64,000 nucleotides of DNA from Pyrocephalus nanus. Taxonomy: Eukaryota > Chordata > Aves > Passeriformes > Tyrannidae. The stretch is from the NCBI GenBank assembly GCA_038380795.1, contig CM076263.1:1565001-1629000 (forward strand). The letters run 5' to 3'. The notes under the pieces are model-generated. The model saw nothing but the letters and a program-made list of their open reading frames with translations, was not told the origin of the DNA and searched no databases. This document shows positions 1-11,950 of the stretch, in pieces; position 1 is the stretch's first letter, and every line of letters begins with the position of its first letter. Both the position numbers and the translations under genes were made by a program.

Positions 1-90
1 GGCGTGTGACTGAGACATGCAAATCATGGCAATTATCATGACTCCCAAGAAAGGAGCTATTGACATTTAAAGCAGATAAAGCTTTTAAAA

Positions 91-267
91 TTACAGATGA
101 CACCCTGTGCCCAGCCTTGCGAAGGCCCCGGCTTCACCCAGCCACGAAGGAATTTCACTCCCACGGACTTTCATCACGTCCTTTCCTCCAGGCTGGATCT
201 GCACCACATCAACGTGCACCAGCTTCTTCTTGGGGTGTTTTGGGCGTTTTGGGAAGAGCAGGAAACC
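91..267 (-). other. Short gene-like open frame, unassigned
   Basis: A 58-codon frame lies between in-frame stops on the minus strand, with coding-like composition (PKHPKKKLVHVDVVQIQPGG then KDVMKV). It does not match any CTIF segment I know, including the expected next MIF4G exon. It could be a remnant of a retrocopy or chance. I do not recognise it. Confidence 0.15.
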
Positions 268-451
268 CTATTGGTGGCCTTCAGGGTGGGCCTGACTTCA
301 TGATGGCCACAGGTCCATGAATGATTTTAATCAGAGAGGTCTTAAAAATGCCTTGAATGGTGAAGGTCCAGGTTACCAGGACTGTGACCACCACCCCATG
401 GACACCTACCACCCCTCAGCCAACCACCATGCATTAGATGTCACTGACCAG

Positions 452-604
452 TTCACAGAATCACAGAATCACAGAATGTTTGGGTTGGAAGGGACCTTAA
501 GGCTCATCTTGTCCCAGTCCCCTGCCATGGGCAGGGACAACTTCCACTAGACCAGGTTTCTCCAAGCCCTGTCCAACCTGGCCTTGGACACTTCCAGGGA
601 TGTG
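452..604 (-). mobile_element. CR1 LINE fragment, 3' end
   Basis: The plus strand shows the reverse-complemented CR1 tail: repeated acagaatc, then gtttgggttggaaggg, then ccatgggcagggacaac and tccaacctggccttggaca. The terminal short repeat (cacagaatcacagaat) marks an intact 3' end. Confidence 0.9.
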
Positions 605-2799
605 GAATTCTTCCTATTCTACAAGAACAACTCACCAAAGATGCAGCATCCAGCAGGCAGACACAAACAGTGCTTATTTCTCGCAGAAGAATTTGGGCAG
701 GAAGGGGAAAATAAGGTCAGAAAACTCTGGGTTCTTCTAAAGGATAGGCAAACTCCCAGGATTAAGAACATAATGAATTTTAAATTCCCAGGTCTGGGTA
801 ACTGAGGCAGCTGATGATCAGAGCCAACAGGAGCTGTGGGCACTTCCTGTGTCTACAAACACCCTGAAGTGACCAAGCGAGTGGTCACTTGAACCTCCTG
901 CCCCCTGGTCTCACCATGACCTCTCTATATCTGGCTCCAAATCTGGGATCAGCAAGCAATTACCCACCCAATGTGGGCGTCTCATGGCTTGAGCTGGTGA
1001 CGTCTGTGAGGTCCTTGGGGGCTTTGGAGGTGCAAGCAGTTCATTATTGATTTATCTCAGGCTCAAATCACCCTAGTGGGGACATAATGATGGATGTGCA
1101 AACAGAAATGTTGCAGTTAACCTTGCATTTGCTAGAGATCCTGGAGGACTGTCTGGGTGGAAGCTCTGAGAGGGCCAGGAGGGTGAATTCAGTAGCACAG
1201 TCTGTGCACTACCAACAACAAACACCATTTTGCCCTGGGTGTTTGCCAGCACCTCCTCCAGCGCTACCCAGGTGACGGAGTTGTCTTCCTTGCCACTTAA
1301 TTTTTATTGCCACCCTTCCTATCTCACACCTTTCCGGATTCCCAAACACGTGCCAGGGTGTCAGCTCAGCTGGATAACAGCAGTTTATCACCACTTTAAA
1401 GGCTTGTTATCCCACGAACCCAGACACAGCAAAACATCATTACCAGCCTCAGCTGGATCTTGCAGCGAGCAGAGGGACACAGACAGATCTGCAATCTGCA
1501 GGACACACAGAGAGGGAACTAATGATGTGTTTGAGAACCAGAAGCTGATCTCTCTCTCTCCTGTGGAGAGGGACTGGAGAGGAGACAAGGGACCACAAGG
1601 AAATGCAAATTAATTTCCTTGTTGGGACAAAGCATCCATGTCCCTTAGAGCATCCCAACCCTAGGCCAGCAATCCTGTCCTCCACTACCACGGAGGTGGT
1701 AAGAAGAAAGGGGATCAAGCACAGTGGATCCCTGCTCATACCAGCATCTGCAGCAGCATCTATACCCCAGATCCTTTAAAAATATATAAATGTCTCAGGC
1801 CACGGGCTGCATTCACCACAGCAGGACCTCAGTGTAAAACCATAAAGCTTTGAAGAAATACTAGAAAAAAAAAATATTAGGAAGCTACTTTATGTGGGTG
1901 GGGATGGTTTGGTGGGCAGTTTGCAAACCCTTCCCCACATCAGGGCAGGGTCTGAGCCTCAACACCACCCCCACGTCTGCTCAGAGGTCACTTTTGGGCC
2001 CGAAAAAATGCCCATCCCGCTCCCAACACCAACTTGGGGCGATGACTGGGAACTCCAGTTGTGGCTGGCAGATGGATCCTGCTTGCAAAAGCCACATCTT
2101 GAGATGTGTGCCCAGCCTTGCAGCCCAGGAGGACGCAGGAGGGACCAGCTGGATTTTGCCAGCAGGATGCATTCTTATTCTAAGCTCTCCATATGCAGTG
2201 TGTCCTCTTTATAAGGCGGAGGTGACAAGGGATCTGTGGGGACAGGCCAAGTTTGGAAATAGGGATTCAAGAGGAGGAAGAGTGTCTCTGGAAGCAGGTG
2301 CTGCTTGGTCCAGGCACCAGGGCTGCAGGAATTCCACCTGCACTGGAACGGAGGCTGTGCCCATTGAAAGACCAACCTGTCTGTGGATGAATGAAACCAG
2401 GCAGGGAAAAGCAGGCAGCTAATCCCTTTTGCACAGGCACTCCTGGCTTACACTGGCTCAGTCCGAGGAGGGATTTTCCTGTGTGCCTGGCAGCAGAATC
2501 TTCTCCTGTGGGATGCTGAGACCTGCCCAGGAAGTACATGCTTGGTGGCGTTCACCACGAGATGGGACTGGGACCATCAATCTGCTCAGCTGGCTGTGGA
2601 GTGCAAGGCACTGAGGCTTGGCCTCTGCCTCTCCTCAAGCCAGCACCCATGGATGAATGAAGCCCCTGGGGCTTTCCCCATCCCCAAAACCTGCCCCTGA
2701 AGTGGAAGCCCTCGAACCCTGCCATGCAGGGAAGCTGACAACTTTTGGATGGACATCACTGCACAGAGGTGGGTACAAACAGGTCCAAGAGGTATGAGG

Positions 2800-3275
2800 C
2801 ATTACAGAATCAGGGTTGGAAAGGACTTCTAAAGACCATCTTGTTCCAACTCCCTGCCTTGGGCAGGGGCACCTCCCACTAGAACAGGTTGCTCCAACCT
2901 GGCCTTCAACACTTGCAGGGATCCAGGGGCAGCCACAGCTTCTCTGGGCAAACTGGGACAGGGGCTTATCATCCTCACAGGGAAGAAGTGCTTCCCAATA
3001 TCCCATCTAACCCTGCCCTCTGGCAGTAAAAAGCCATTCCCTTTCATCCTGTCCCTCCATCCCTTGTCCCACGTCCCTCTCCAGCTCTCCTGGAGCCCCT
3101 TTAGGCACTAGAAGGGGCTCTAAGGTCTCCCAGGAGCCTTCTCTTCTCCAGTTGAACACCCCCAGCTCTCCCACTCTGTCTCCAGAGCAGAGGTGCTCCA
3201 GTCCTTGGAGCATCCTCCGCTGGACCCACTCTAACACGTCTTTCCTGAACCGGGGACTCCAGTGCCCCATCATGG
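2800..3275 (-). mobile_element. CR1 LINE fragment, about 475 bp
   Basis: This is one of the longer CR1 pieces here. After the 3' end (agaatcagggttggaaagg) it includes cacagcttctctgggcaa, cccaatatcccatctaac and ctccagctctcctggagc. Open frames crossing it are not genes. Confidence 0.9.
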
Positions 3276-4410
3276 CCAGAATTCTTGGCCTCTCTTCTCT
3301 ACAAAAAAAGCAAAAAACCCAGAAAGATGGATGCACAAAAACTTGGTGGGTGGGAGAGCACAGGGGTCCAGCAGGCAGCCGGCCAGATTTGTTGTGGGAT
3401 GGGCTTCCCTTTCATCTGCCCAGAGAATGAACCACACAGATGATCAAGGAACTGGAGGAGTTAACAGACTCCCAGCCAGAGATATTTGTGGCACCCAGAG
3501 TTCGTGTAAAGTTTCATACCGGGACCCTTTACTAAATTCTTTCGGTCATGGGAGAAAACACTGCAACTGTTTAGTCTGCAGGGAGGTGGTGGCTCTGGCC
3601 CAGCACTCAACGTTGCTGAGCAAACATGCTGGAAAGCAGAAAAGGCTGAAAACCCTCTTATCTCCTCTGTCTGCTTTTCACCGTGTTCCTCCCACCACCA
3701 TGGCCAGGCATCTGATGGCCACTGGGTACTGGTGCTGTATCCCCTTGCTGGAAACATTGGGATGGGGGACAAGAGACCACCGAAAATCAAGACCTGGAGG
3801 TGGAAGTACCGGTCTGCTAAAACATGTCATCTACACAAAGGAGCTCAGAAAAATCTTCCTCGGGGGCTAACACTTAAAAATTCTATGCAGCCTGGGAGCT
3901 ATCGCTGTAAGAAATGTTGTTGTCTTCTTTCTTTTTTCCTTTTTTTTTTTTTTTTCTTTTTTTTAAAGAGAGGTAAAAGATGCATTAATGTTTTCTGCTC
4001 ATCCCTTGAGGCACACAGGCATGGAGCACCCTACAACGCCCCTGAAGTTGCCTGTCCATGCTGGGAAAGCTGAGATTACAGAAAAGACTTGCAGAAAGCA
4101 ACATTAACTGGCAAAAGCCTTCTATCCCTCCATGTTTTGCATCTCTTTGATCCCTTCATACCTTGTATCTCTAAAGGGGATGCTCATGATTACCATGACT
4201 CATTTTGCAGCGTATCAACAGACTTTGAGCATCACTGTATGGTATGGGTTGGAATACTAAAGAGATGCAAGGAAACACACCTTACTCTTCTTAACCAAGC
4301 AGAAATGGAGAAGTTTTGTTTTTCCAGCCTGACAGTATGTCCTTAGCTGGTGTGCACTGAACTCTGATTGTCTTCACTTTCAGTTCCTGCTGCCCCTCGA
4401 CTGGAAGTGT

Positions 4411-4540
4411 TATCATAGAATCACAGAATAGTTGGTGTTGGAAGGGATCTTAAAGATCATCCTGTTCCAAACCCCCTGGTTTGGCAGGGACACATTCCAC
4501 TAGACCAGGTTGCTCGAAGACCTGTCCAACCTCATCGCTG
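4411..4540 (-). mobile_element. CR1 LINE fragment, 3' end
   Basis: It starts catagaatcacagaatag, then ttggaagggatctt and cactagaccaggttgctc; similarity fades after gtccaacctcat. Confidence 0.88.
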
Positions 4541-7244
4541 GGTTTGGACTCCCAGCGCAGCGAGAGATGCCCTCTTAGTCCCTCTTTAATAAAGAATAAA
4601 TATGTAGAGCAATAGTTAATAAAAAAGAAAGAGAGGAAAGAACAGTGGAGGAATTTATCACTAGGAGGGGAAAAGGAAGCACTGGTTTTGGATGCTCATT
4701 GAGGGGAGAGAGAGCATGGGGGGGACCCCACGGGTGGCAGCACAGCTGATGAGACCAGAGGATGTGCCAAGATGGGGCAGCATCATCCAGCCTCACGTTC
4801 TTTGCTCCTGTCCCCAAGACTTGGATGCTGTGCTTTGCATCAGTATCAGGCCTGGCAAGCTGTGGGACAGGGACTTGAAATGATTCTGATGTCTCATTCC
4901 TCACACCCCAAGTATCCTCTGGCTCCTCTGCTCCCGGGACTTACCCCACCAAAGCCTGTCTCCATCATCATTTTGCATTTGCTTGTTCAAATGTCAGCAG
5001 CAGGAAGAGATGAGGCTGTGCAAAACGATCCCCCTCAGGGGAGGTAAAAGGGACGTGGACTTCATGGAAGCATTGATTCTCCAAACTCAGATTTTGACAG
5101 AGAGCAACACACAAAAATACCCACCAGTGAAAAATAACCCTGAGCCTAAGCCTGGCTGGGGGATGAGGAGGGTGCCCATGCTGCAGGTCACACAGGACCA
5201 TCCCTTTGGGTGCCACCACAGCTATAAAGTCTACCTGGTTGGCAACTGAACCTTGTACAAATTCTTGTGATTCCAGCAGAAAACCTTAAACCAAGAGATT
5301 TCCTCCTGGTGAGCACAGGAGCACCCCCTGTATGTCACGGGCCTGTGCCCAGGTGATGCCAGGGATGGACAAAGCACAAGTTATCTCATTTTCCCCCTTT
5401 CCCAGGAGGCAAAAAGAGCTCTACCCTCTCCAATATCCTCCTACCCAAATCTCATCCTTGGGCTGATGCTGGCATGTGTGTCTGCTCTGGCCTTGGCTCA
5501 GGAGGTGATGTCCCTGGCACCTGCATCTCCAGTGTGCTTCTGTGTCAGAAGGATGGTGCTCCATTTCCTGTCAAAGCCTCTAGAGGATGTGGGGGTTTTC
5601 AGGAGGGGTCCCAGTCAGGGTGATGCACCACAGGGTCCCCAGTGAGCCTCCAAAAATCCTGTCCTCAGGTGAGGTAAAGGGAACCACCTGACACTAGGGC
5701 TGGGGATCCCAAGGGGGCCATGGGGTTTGGACAGCAGGGGTTTTCCAACCCTGCAGCATCCTGAAATCCCCACCTTGGGGTGCCTGCAGCAGCCTGAGCC
5801 GGATTTATGTCAGTGCAGGCAGGAGCAGATGGTCTGTCAGGAGGGTGCCTTAGGCCAGCTGAGTCCCTGGGCTGGCAGGAACATGCTCCCACATCCCAGG
5901 GTTGGATTTGAGCCTTTCAGGAGCAAACAGAGAGTGGGAGCTGATGCCAGTTCAGCCTGAGCTGGGTGGGTCTCAACACCGAAGTGCCCCCCTGCCTTTC
6001 CTCGCCTCTCGGTCAAGGCATAAACGGACTTTGAGGTTAAGGTGTTTTGTTTTCCTTTTATCCCTGCCTCTCCTAGCAGGACCCCCAGCATCCTCACCCA
6101 CCAGCAATGGCTGGGGGCAGCTAGGAGCCCACCCAGTGGTAGATTGCTGCCTGGCTTTGTCCCAGCGCTGCAGGCAGGGTGCAGGCAGGATGCAGGCAGG
6201 CTGAGCAGTCTGCAGTCTCCACCTAGAGCCCAGCAGAGCCTCTGCTCTGCACTGCAGCCCCACACACAGGGTGTGCACAGCTCCCACCACCTAAAGCCCC
6301 CCCCCCCCATCTGAACTTGGCTGTGCTTTTAGCAGGCAGCAGCAGCTCAGCCAGGGATGCTCCTGACATTCCTCACCACCAGCCTACAGGACAAAGGGGA
6401 GCCTCTGCTGGGTCCCACCACCACTGGAAGATGCTCATGTAGGGCATCCACTGCCCAGCAGAGATGACAGACAACAGGTACCGTCCCTGAGGTCACACTG
6501 TGTGCTGGAGCAGGGGATGGTTCCCCAAAATGGCCTTGAAATCTTGGCCCCTCCAAGGTGTAAAGGATCCATGAGAAATCAGGCACAACTTTTATTTACA
6601 GAGTACAGCTAATGGCTATTTTCCACAACACACCTGAGCGTTGCAATATAAAACCTTACCAGGACACGGAATTCGGAATTAAAGTCAAATATGCCAATCT
6701 TTACACTCTAAAGTTTTTTTTTTTTTTTTTTTTTTTAGAATCTTAGGCCTGCTTGCTAGCAATCTCTCAACTGCATGGTGTACTGCTACCCCAAACTAAA
6801 CACCTTTTCTGTGCAGAGACACGACTGTAGCTGCATCAGATGGACTCCTGACCCCAGTGACGGGCAGGGAAGTGGGGACAACTCCCTTGGCATCCCCTGT
6901 GACACTCACTGCTACATCACTGGCCCTGTGGCCACCTCCAGCTGCAACCCTCCTTCTCAAAAGGGCTGTGATCCCCAAAACCCGTCCCTGAGCTCAGGCT
7001 GACACGCAACGCGACCTCTCTGCTCATTTAATTTGGGGTCTGGCTCAACTATTCCCAGCTCAGAGACCACCTAGTGCTTGTTGGGCACAGCTCCTGTCCG
7101 CATTCCCTCCGTCCTACCAGTGGAAAATTGTCTTCCCCCCCTTCATTAAACCCCTAGGTGTTGGGCTGCACCCCTTTCTGTGCTCCTTTAACCCCCCTCC
7201 TCTGGCCAGCAGCCTCCCAAGAGGTGCTGCCCCGGCACCACCAC

Positions 7245-7615
7245 GATCCTGCGTCATGGAAAGGCTGCGGACGGCTCCTGCAGCCGCCGTTCCGCCCCGG
7301 GGAAAAGCGGCGAGTTTAAAGCAGGCAGCTCGACATTTAATCCAGGGCTCTCCAGTAACTCCCCGGGCCCGCACGGGACCCGTCTGCCAGCGGCTCCCGT
7401 ATCCTCCCCGGCTCAGCCCGGCGTTCTTACTACGGGCAGACAGCGGCGGCTTGGCCAGACCCGAGGGGGTGACGGCAGGGACAGCTCTGATGTCCGAGTG
7501 ATGCCCGGCTCTGCCCTTCACCTGCCGGCGCAGGCGGGCAGCCAGCCCGCTCCCCTGGCTCCCTCTCCTGCCTGATGCCGACACTTGCACGGGTTCGGCC
7601 CCGGGTGATTATGCA
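7245..7615. promoter_or_regulatory. Intronic CpG island (possible alternative promoter or enhancer)
   Basis: About 34 CpG dinucleotides occur in roughly 365 bp with high G+C (for example ccgccgttccgccccgg and ccggcgcaggcggg), far above the CpG-poor flanks. No exon, start codon context or TATA box is convincing on either strand. CpG islands usually mark promoters or enhancers; the function here is inferred from composition alone. Confidence 0.55.
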
Positions 7616-7617
7616 AA

Positions 7618-7790
7618 GGAAGAGAAAAATAAAAAAAATAAAAATAAAAAAATAAAAATAATAAAAAAAATAATAATATAAAAAAAACCAAAAAAAAAAC
7701 CACAAAAAAAAAATTAAAAAAACCCCCAAAACGAAAAAGAGAAAAATTAAAAAAAAAACCAAAAAAACCCCAAAACCTCAAACATTAACC
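7618..7790. repeat. Low-complexity A-rich tract (AAAAT-type, then A/C-only)
   Basis: The plus strand is almost entirely A with T in the first half (aaaaataaaaataaaaaa) and A with C in the second half (aaaaaccaaaaaaaaaacc), with almost no G. It directly abuts the CpG island. The long Phe/Leu/Tyr frames on the minus strand are translations of this tract. Confidence 0.9.
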
Positions 7791-8169
7791 CTATAAGATA
7801 CATGATGTTAATACACGCAAAAAGCAAATATACACGAACATATAAGCGAAATGAGGAGTGATCGAATAATAAAAAAAACCAAAACCATGAAATAATAACT
7901 AATATTTAAAATGAAGCGCCGAGAATAGCTTTTAGGGAGGAAGGTGATCAGCGAAGGGGAGAGATTGCTGATATCAAAATGTAACTGTCTAAGCTTGATG
8001 CAAGCAAGGTGTGTTTTCACAAAGCTGGTAGAATTTCATGCACGTAGGTCACGCCACGAGGAAAGATGTCCAGATTGACTTCAAAAGAGCTCAGAAGTAC
8101 TCTGGCATTTTTATGAGTTTACTCTTAAATTATTTGGAAGTTTAATAAGGGGCTCTTTATTAAGGTATG

Positions 8170-8406
8170 TCAGGGGAGGTTTGGGTTGGATATGAAGAAA
8201 AGGTTCTTCCCCCAGAGGGTGGGGGGGCATTGAACAGGCTCCCCGGGGTGGTGGTCACGGACCAAAGCCTCCAGAGCTCAAGGAATGTTTGGACAATGCT
8301 CTCAGGGACAGGGTGGATTTCTGGGGTCTCCTGTGAAGGGCCAGGAGTTGGACTGATGATCCCTGTGGGTCTTTTCCAGCTCAGGTTTCTATTCTACGAT
8401 TCTATT
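8170..8406 (+). mobile_element. CR1 LINE fragment, 3' end
   Basis: It shows ggttcttcccccagaggg, then ctctcagggacagggtgg, ggccaggagttggact and the terminal ttctattctacgattct. It belongs to the CR1 subgroup with the aggagttgg tail, like the fragments at 9,865 and 41,220. Confidence 0.9.
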
Positions 8407-9340
8407 AATAAAATAATAAATACCCTGTTACAGAACTACAGAACACCTTCAGAGACACAAGCGTGGGTGAACAACTCTCCTTCCCACTCTTTTTCTCTGT
8501 GCTCGAAAGCAGGAGGATGCAGCAGCACGGGATGCTCCTCAGAGCCACCCACAGGGGCTTCCCATCAACCCCTGTCCCCTTCCAAGCACTACATATGTAT
8601 GTGTGTGCATGAATTTAGAATTGCCTTTGAATTCCCTGAGCATGTAGAAAATAAATCTCTGCAAAGCTGCACTTAGCAGGCAGAGTCCCACAGTGGCTTA
8701 CAAAAGCAGGACAGCGCTGTCTGTGCGAGGCAAAAAGGTTTCTAAGCTCTACAAGTTCCTGCAAACCCCCAAATGAAGGTGTTTACACAAGGGCAACACC
8801 ATCTGCCGTTTCTCTCTGCTTGTGCTGGGCTCCTGAGGGGCTGGCAGAGCCCACGCACACATCAACCCTGAGGTTCACCACTGAGATGTTCCTCACTGCC
8901 CTTGAAGAGCTGTGGTGAGCAGCTCGAGCTGGGGAGGCTTTCCCCATCGAATCACCCCTTCACCATGGGAAAAGCTCATCAAACTCTTCTGGAAGAGTAA
9001 TCTTGGGACCTTTTATTCCTCCCTGTCTTTCAGTGAACCAACCTCTCTGGTGTCTGCTGGGCAATGTCTTTCCAGAGACAAGGAGTACCACGCTGTTTTA
9101 TGTGCACAAACTGGACCATCTGTTATCAAATTGCATTAAAAGCACCCAGGGAAAGAGGGCCTATGGGTTTTTGCAGTCAGTGCTGGACATGGTGTACAGG
9201 TCGGATGCTCTCCAGCCGCGCTTGGATCCTCACGCCTCCAGCTCTGCCAAACCACAAACTGTTCCTCACCAAAGACCTTAATTATGTTGAAGGGGGGAAA
9301 AAAAAATCTGCCTTTCAGCATTAACCATTAGTGTATTACT

Positions 9341-9415
9341 TAGAATAACATAGAATATCATAGAATCATTAGGGTTGGAAAAGAATTCTAAGACCATCAA
9401 GCCCAACCAACTTCC
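9341..9415 (-). mobile_element. CR1 LINE fragment, short 3' end
   Basis: It shows tagaatatcatagaatcatt followed by gggttggaaaagaattct and accatcaagcccaacca, then loses similarity. Confidence 0.85.
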
Positions 9416-9864
9416 ATGTCTCAATTCCCACGGTGTCTATTGTTACAACTTAGAAGCCCTTTGATGAAGAAAGGGCTGCTATCACTCGAGGTTGTTTGCT
9501 CCAAGAGGAAGAGGAAGCCTACAGGAGAGGAAGGATTTCAGCTCGTTCCTCCCAAATCCTCATGCTTAGCATGGTCAACACTTCACTTTGCACATTCATT
9601 TCCTGAAGGGAATCCATGAATTCTCCAGTACTTTCTGCCACAATGTCTATTTCCCAAGAAATGATTCAACCTAAATGCTCCTCGTCCGTCATTCTCCTGG
9701 GATGACAACAATGGACTTTTGACCACCTTCCTGGCGGAGCCTCTCCAGAAATGCTCACACTCACCATCTCAAATCCCGGTGAGTTCACTGAAACCCAAGT
9801 GCAACCTCTGCCAAACCCCACAGGATTTAAGTTCATCTCAGGGGTCTAGAGGGGAAGCAACACA

Positions 9865-10260
9865 AGAAGCAGCTGAGGCCACTTGGCTTGTTCAGCATGT
9901 AGGAGAGGAGACTGAGGTCAGAGCTTATCAAGGTCTGCAGCTCCCTCATGAGCGGTGGAGGGTGAGACACTGATCTCTCTGGTGACCAGCAACAAGACCT
10001 GAGGGAACAGCATGGACCTGTGTCAGGGAATGTACAGTCTGGATATTAGGGAAAGGTTCTTCCCCCAGAGGGTGGCTGGGCCCCGAACAGGCTCCTCAGG
10101 GCAGTGATCACAGCTCCAAGGCTGCCAGAGCTGAAGGAGAATTTGGGCAACACTCTCAGGGACAGGGTGGGTGGGATTGCTGGGGTGTCTGAGCAGGGCC
10201 AGGAGTTGGGCTTGATAATCTCTGAGGGTCCGTTCCGACTCGGGATATTTTATGTTTCTA
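9865..10260 (+). mobile_element. CR1 LINE fragment, about 395 bp
   Basis: It includes ggcttgttcagcatgtagg, ctgcagctccctcatgag, ggttcttcccccagaggg, ggccaggagttgggct and a degraded terminal ttttatgtttcta. It ends about 90 bp before the 12-bp minisatellite. Confidence 0.88.
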
Positions 10261-10350
10261 CAGCCAGAACCAAGCGAAGCAGCGAACCAAGGAAGGGCAA
10301 TTTCTGGGTCACCAAGAGGTTAAGGAAAGACGATTAAGAAACCCTGTGTG

Positions 10351-11102
10351 GGTGTGCAGCAGGGTACGCCACAGGGAATACAGCAGGATGTGTGTGTGAC
10401 AGAGGTGCAGTAGGGTAGGCCGTAAGGCAAGCCATAGGGTTTGCATTTGGATGTGCAACAGAGGAGGCATTAGGATGTGCAATAGGATGGGTATTAGGGT
10501 ATATAATAGGGCATGCATTAGGATATATCATAGGGAATGCATTAGGATATACCATAGGGTAGGCATTAGGGTACGTAATAGAGTATGCATTAGGAGACAA
10601 TTAGGATATACCATAGGGAATGCATTAGGGTGTGCCATAGGGTATCCAATAGGATATGCAGTAGGGTAGGCAATAAGGTAAGCCACAGGGTATGCATTTG
10701 GGTGTGCAATAGGGTAGGCATTAGGGCGTGCAATAGGATGTGTATTAGGGTATGCAATAGGGTAGGTATTAGGGTATGTATTAGGGCAAACCACAGGGTA
10801 CTTCACAGGGAATGCATTAGGATATATCATAGGGAATTCATTAGGATATGCCATAGGGTATCCAACAGGATATGCACGAGGGTGCACCACTGCGTATGCA
10901 CCAGGGTAGGAATTTTGGTATACATCAGGGTATGCAGTAGGGTATGCCACAGGGTATTCCATAATGTACCACACGCAGCGTGTCTTGGGGTATCCAGTAG
11001 GATATGCACCGGGAATGTGCAATCTGGTACACGTTAGGGTATGCCCTAGGGTATGCCACAGGGTATCCATGCAGCAGGATGTGCCACAGGGTATGCAACA
11101 GA
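10351..11102. repeat. Minisatellite, 12-bp unit, about 62 copies
   Basis: Reading on the plus strand, the array is a run of 12-mers of the form AGGGTATGCAAT, with common variants AGGGTAGGCATT, AGGGAATGCATT, AGGATATACCAT and AGGGTATCCAAC. The unit length is almost constant; one clear 11-mer (aggagacaatt, near 10,591) breaks the register. Longer blocks recur: the order AGGATATAYCAT, AGGGAATGCATT, later AGGGTATCCAAY and AGGATATGCA, appears near 10,600-10,660 and again near 10,815-10,880. Because 12 is a multiple of 3, long open frames arise in several frames, for example IAYP-type tetrapeptides on the minus strand. TTAGGG occurs inside many units, but this is not a telomeric array. It lies 4.3 kb inside the intron after the MIF4G exon. 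Confidence 0.95.
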
Positions 11103-11760
11103 ACCAGCCCTTCTCCACTGGCACCAAGGCATTTCCACCGGGCCCTGGCTCTCTGCGGCAGGCTCTGCTGCTCTGTTGTTGGGATGTTCACTTCATGATG
11201 GGTGGGTTTTTTTGCCTTTTTTTTTTTTTTCTTTATTATTATTAAAAGAAGGTATCAGCCTTCTGTTTGATGTGCTGTTGGCCGTGGTTGCTAAGGGGAG
11301 CAGTGTACAATTACAGCCCCAGTGATGTCCGCTCTAATAATACACTTGGCTCTGCATAGCTCAGATGCAGACACAGCTCTGCTATAAAGAGCACGGTTGT
11401 TCCAGCAGGGGAGTACTCCAACTTATGTTACATGTGAAGGGTTTGTGGCACATTGCTTAACACCCCCCCAACACTGAAAAAAAAAAAAAAAAAGAAAGAG
11501 CCAGGACATGCCAGTGAGTGAAACTGACAAGCAAAAACCTCTCACAGGAGACTTACTTTTAATGTATTAATTAAGAAGGTATTTCTAGAGGCGTGAAGAA
11601 ACTGTATACGTGTCCACTAAGATGTTCTTGCAGGTCCCCAGCCATTCAAGCTCCCCAGGCCCAACTCACTGAGGTCCATCCCAGGGGCTCTCGCAGCTCA
11701 AAATCACTCCTGCCACCAAAACACTGAACCAAACTCAACGAGGAGAAAATCAAACCCAAA

Positions 11761-11950
11761 TCAAAGAATCGCTGAATTGTTTAGGCTGGAAAAGCCCTCC
11801 AAGATCATCAAATCCAACCACTTCTCCAGCACTGCCAAGTCCACCACTAACCCATGTTCCCAAATGCCACATCCACACAAGCTTTTAAATCCTTCTAGGA
11901 ATAGTGCCTCCACACTTGCCTAGGTAGTCTGTGCCAAGGCTGGGCAACCC
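11761..11950 (-). mobile_element. CR1 LINE fragment, 3' end
   Basis: It shows aattgtttaggctggaaaag, then ccaagatcatcaaatccaa, ccactaacccatgttccc and atgccacatccacac. It is of the subgroup seen again at 57,383. Confidence 0.88.

Noticed and set aside
1892..2422. 176-codon plus-strand open frame
   Set aside because: Composition (Trp, Cys, Ser, Pro rich) is typical of random GC-moderate DNA; no domain and an overlapping frame of similar quality.
3262..3870. 202-codon plus-strand open frame
   Set aside because: It starts at the edge of a CR1 piece, has no recognisable motif and no splice support.
7430..7781. Phe/Leu-rich minus-strand frames resembling membrane proteins
   Set aside because: They are translations of the A-rich low-complexity tract.
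10351..11102. Interstitial telomeric repeat or CRISPR-like array
   Set aside because: TTAGGG occurs only once per 12-bp or 24-bp unit and not in tandem; there are no spacers between identical repeats, so it is neither.
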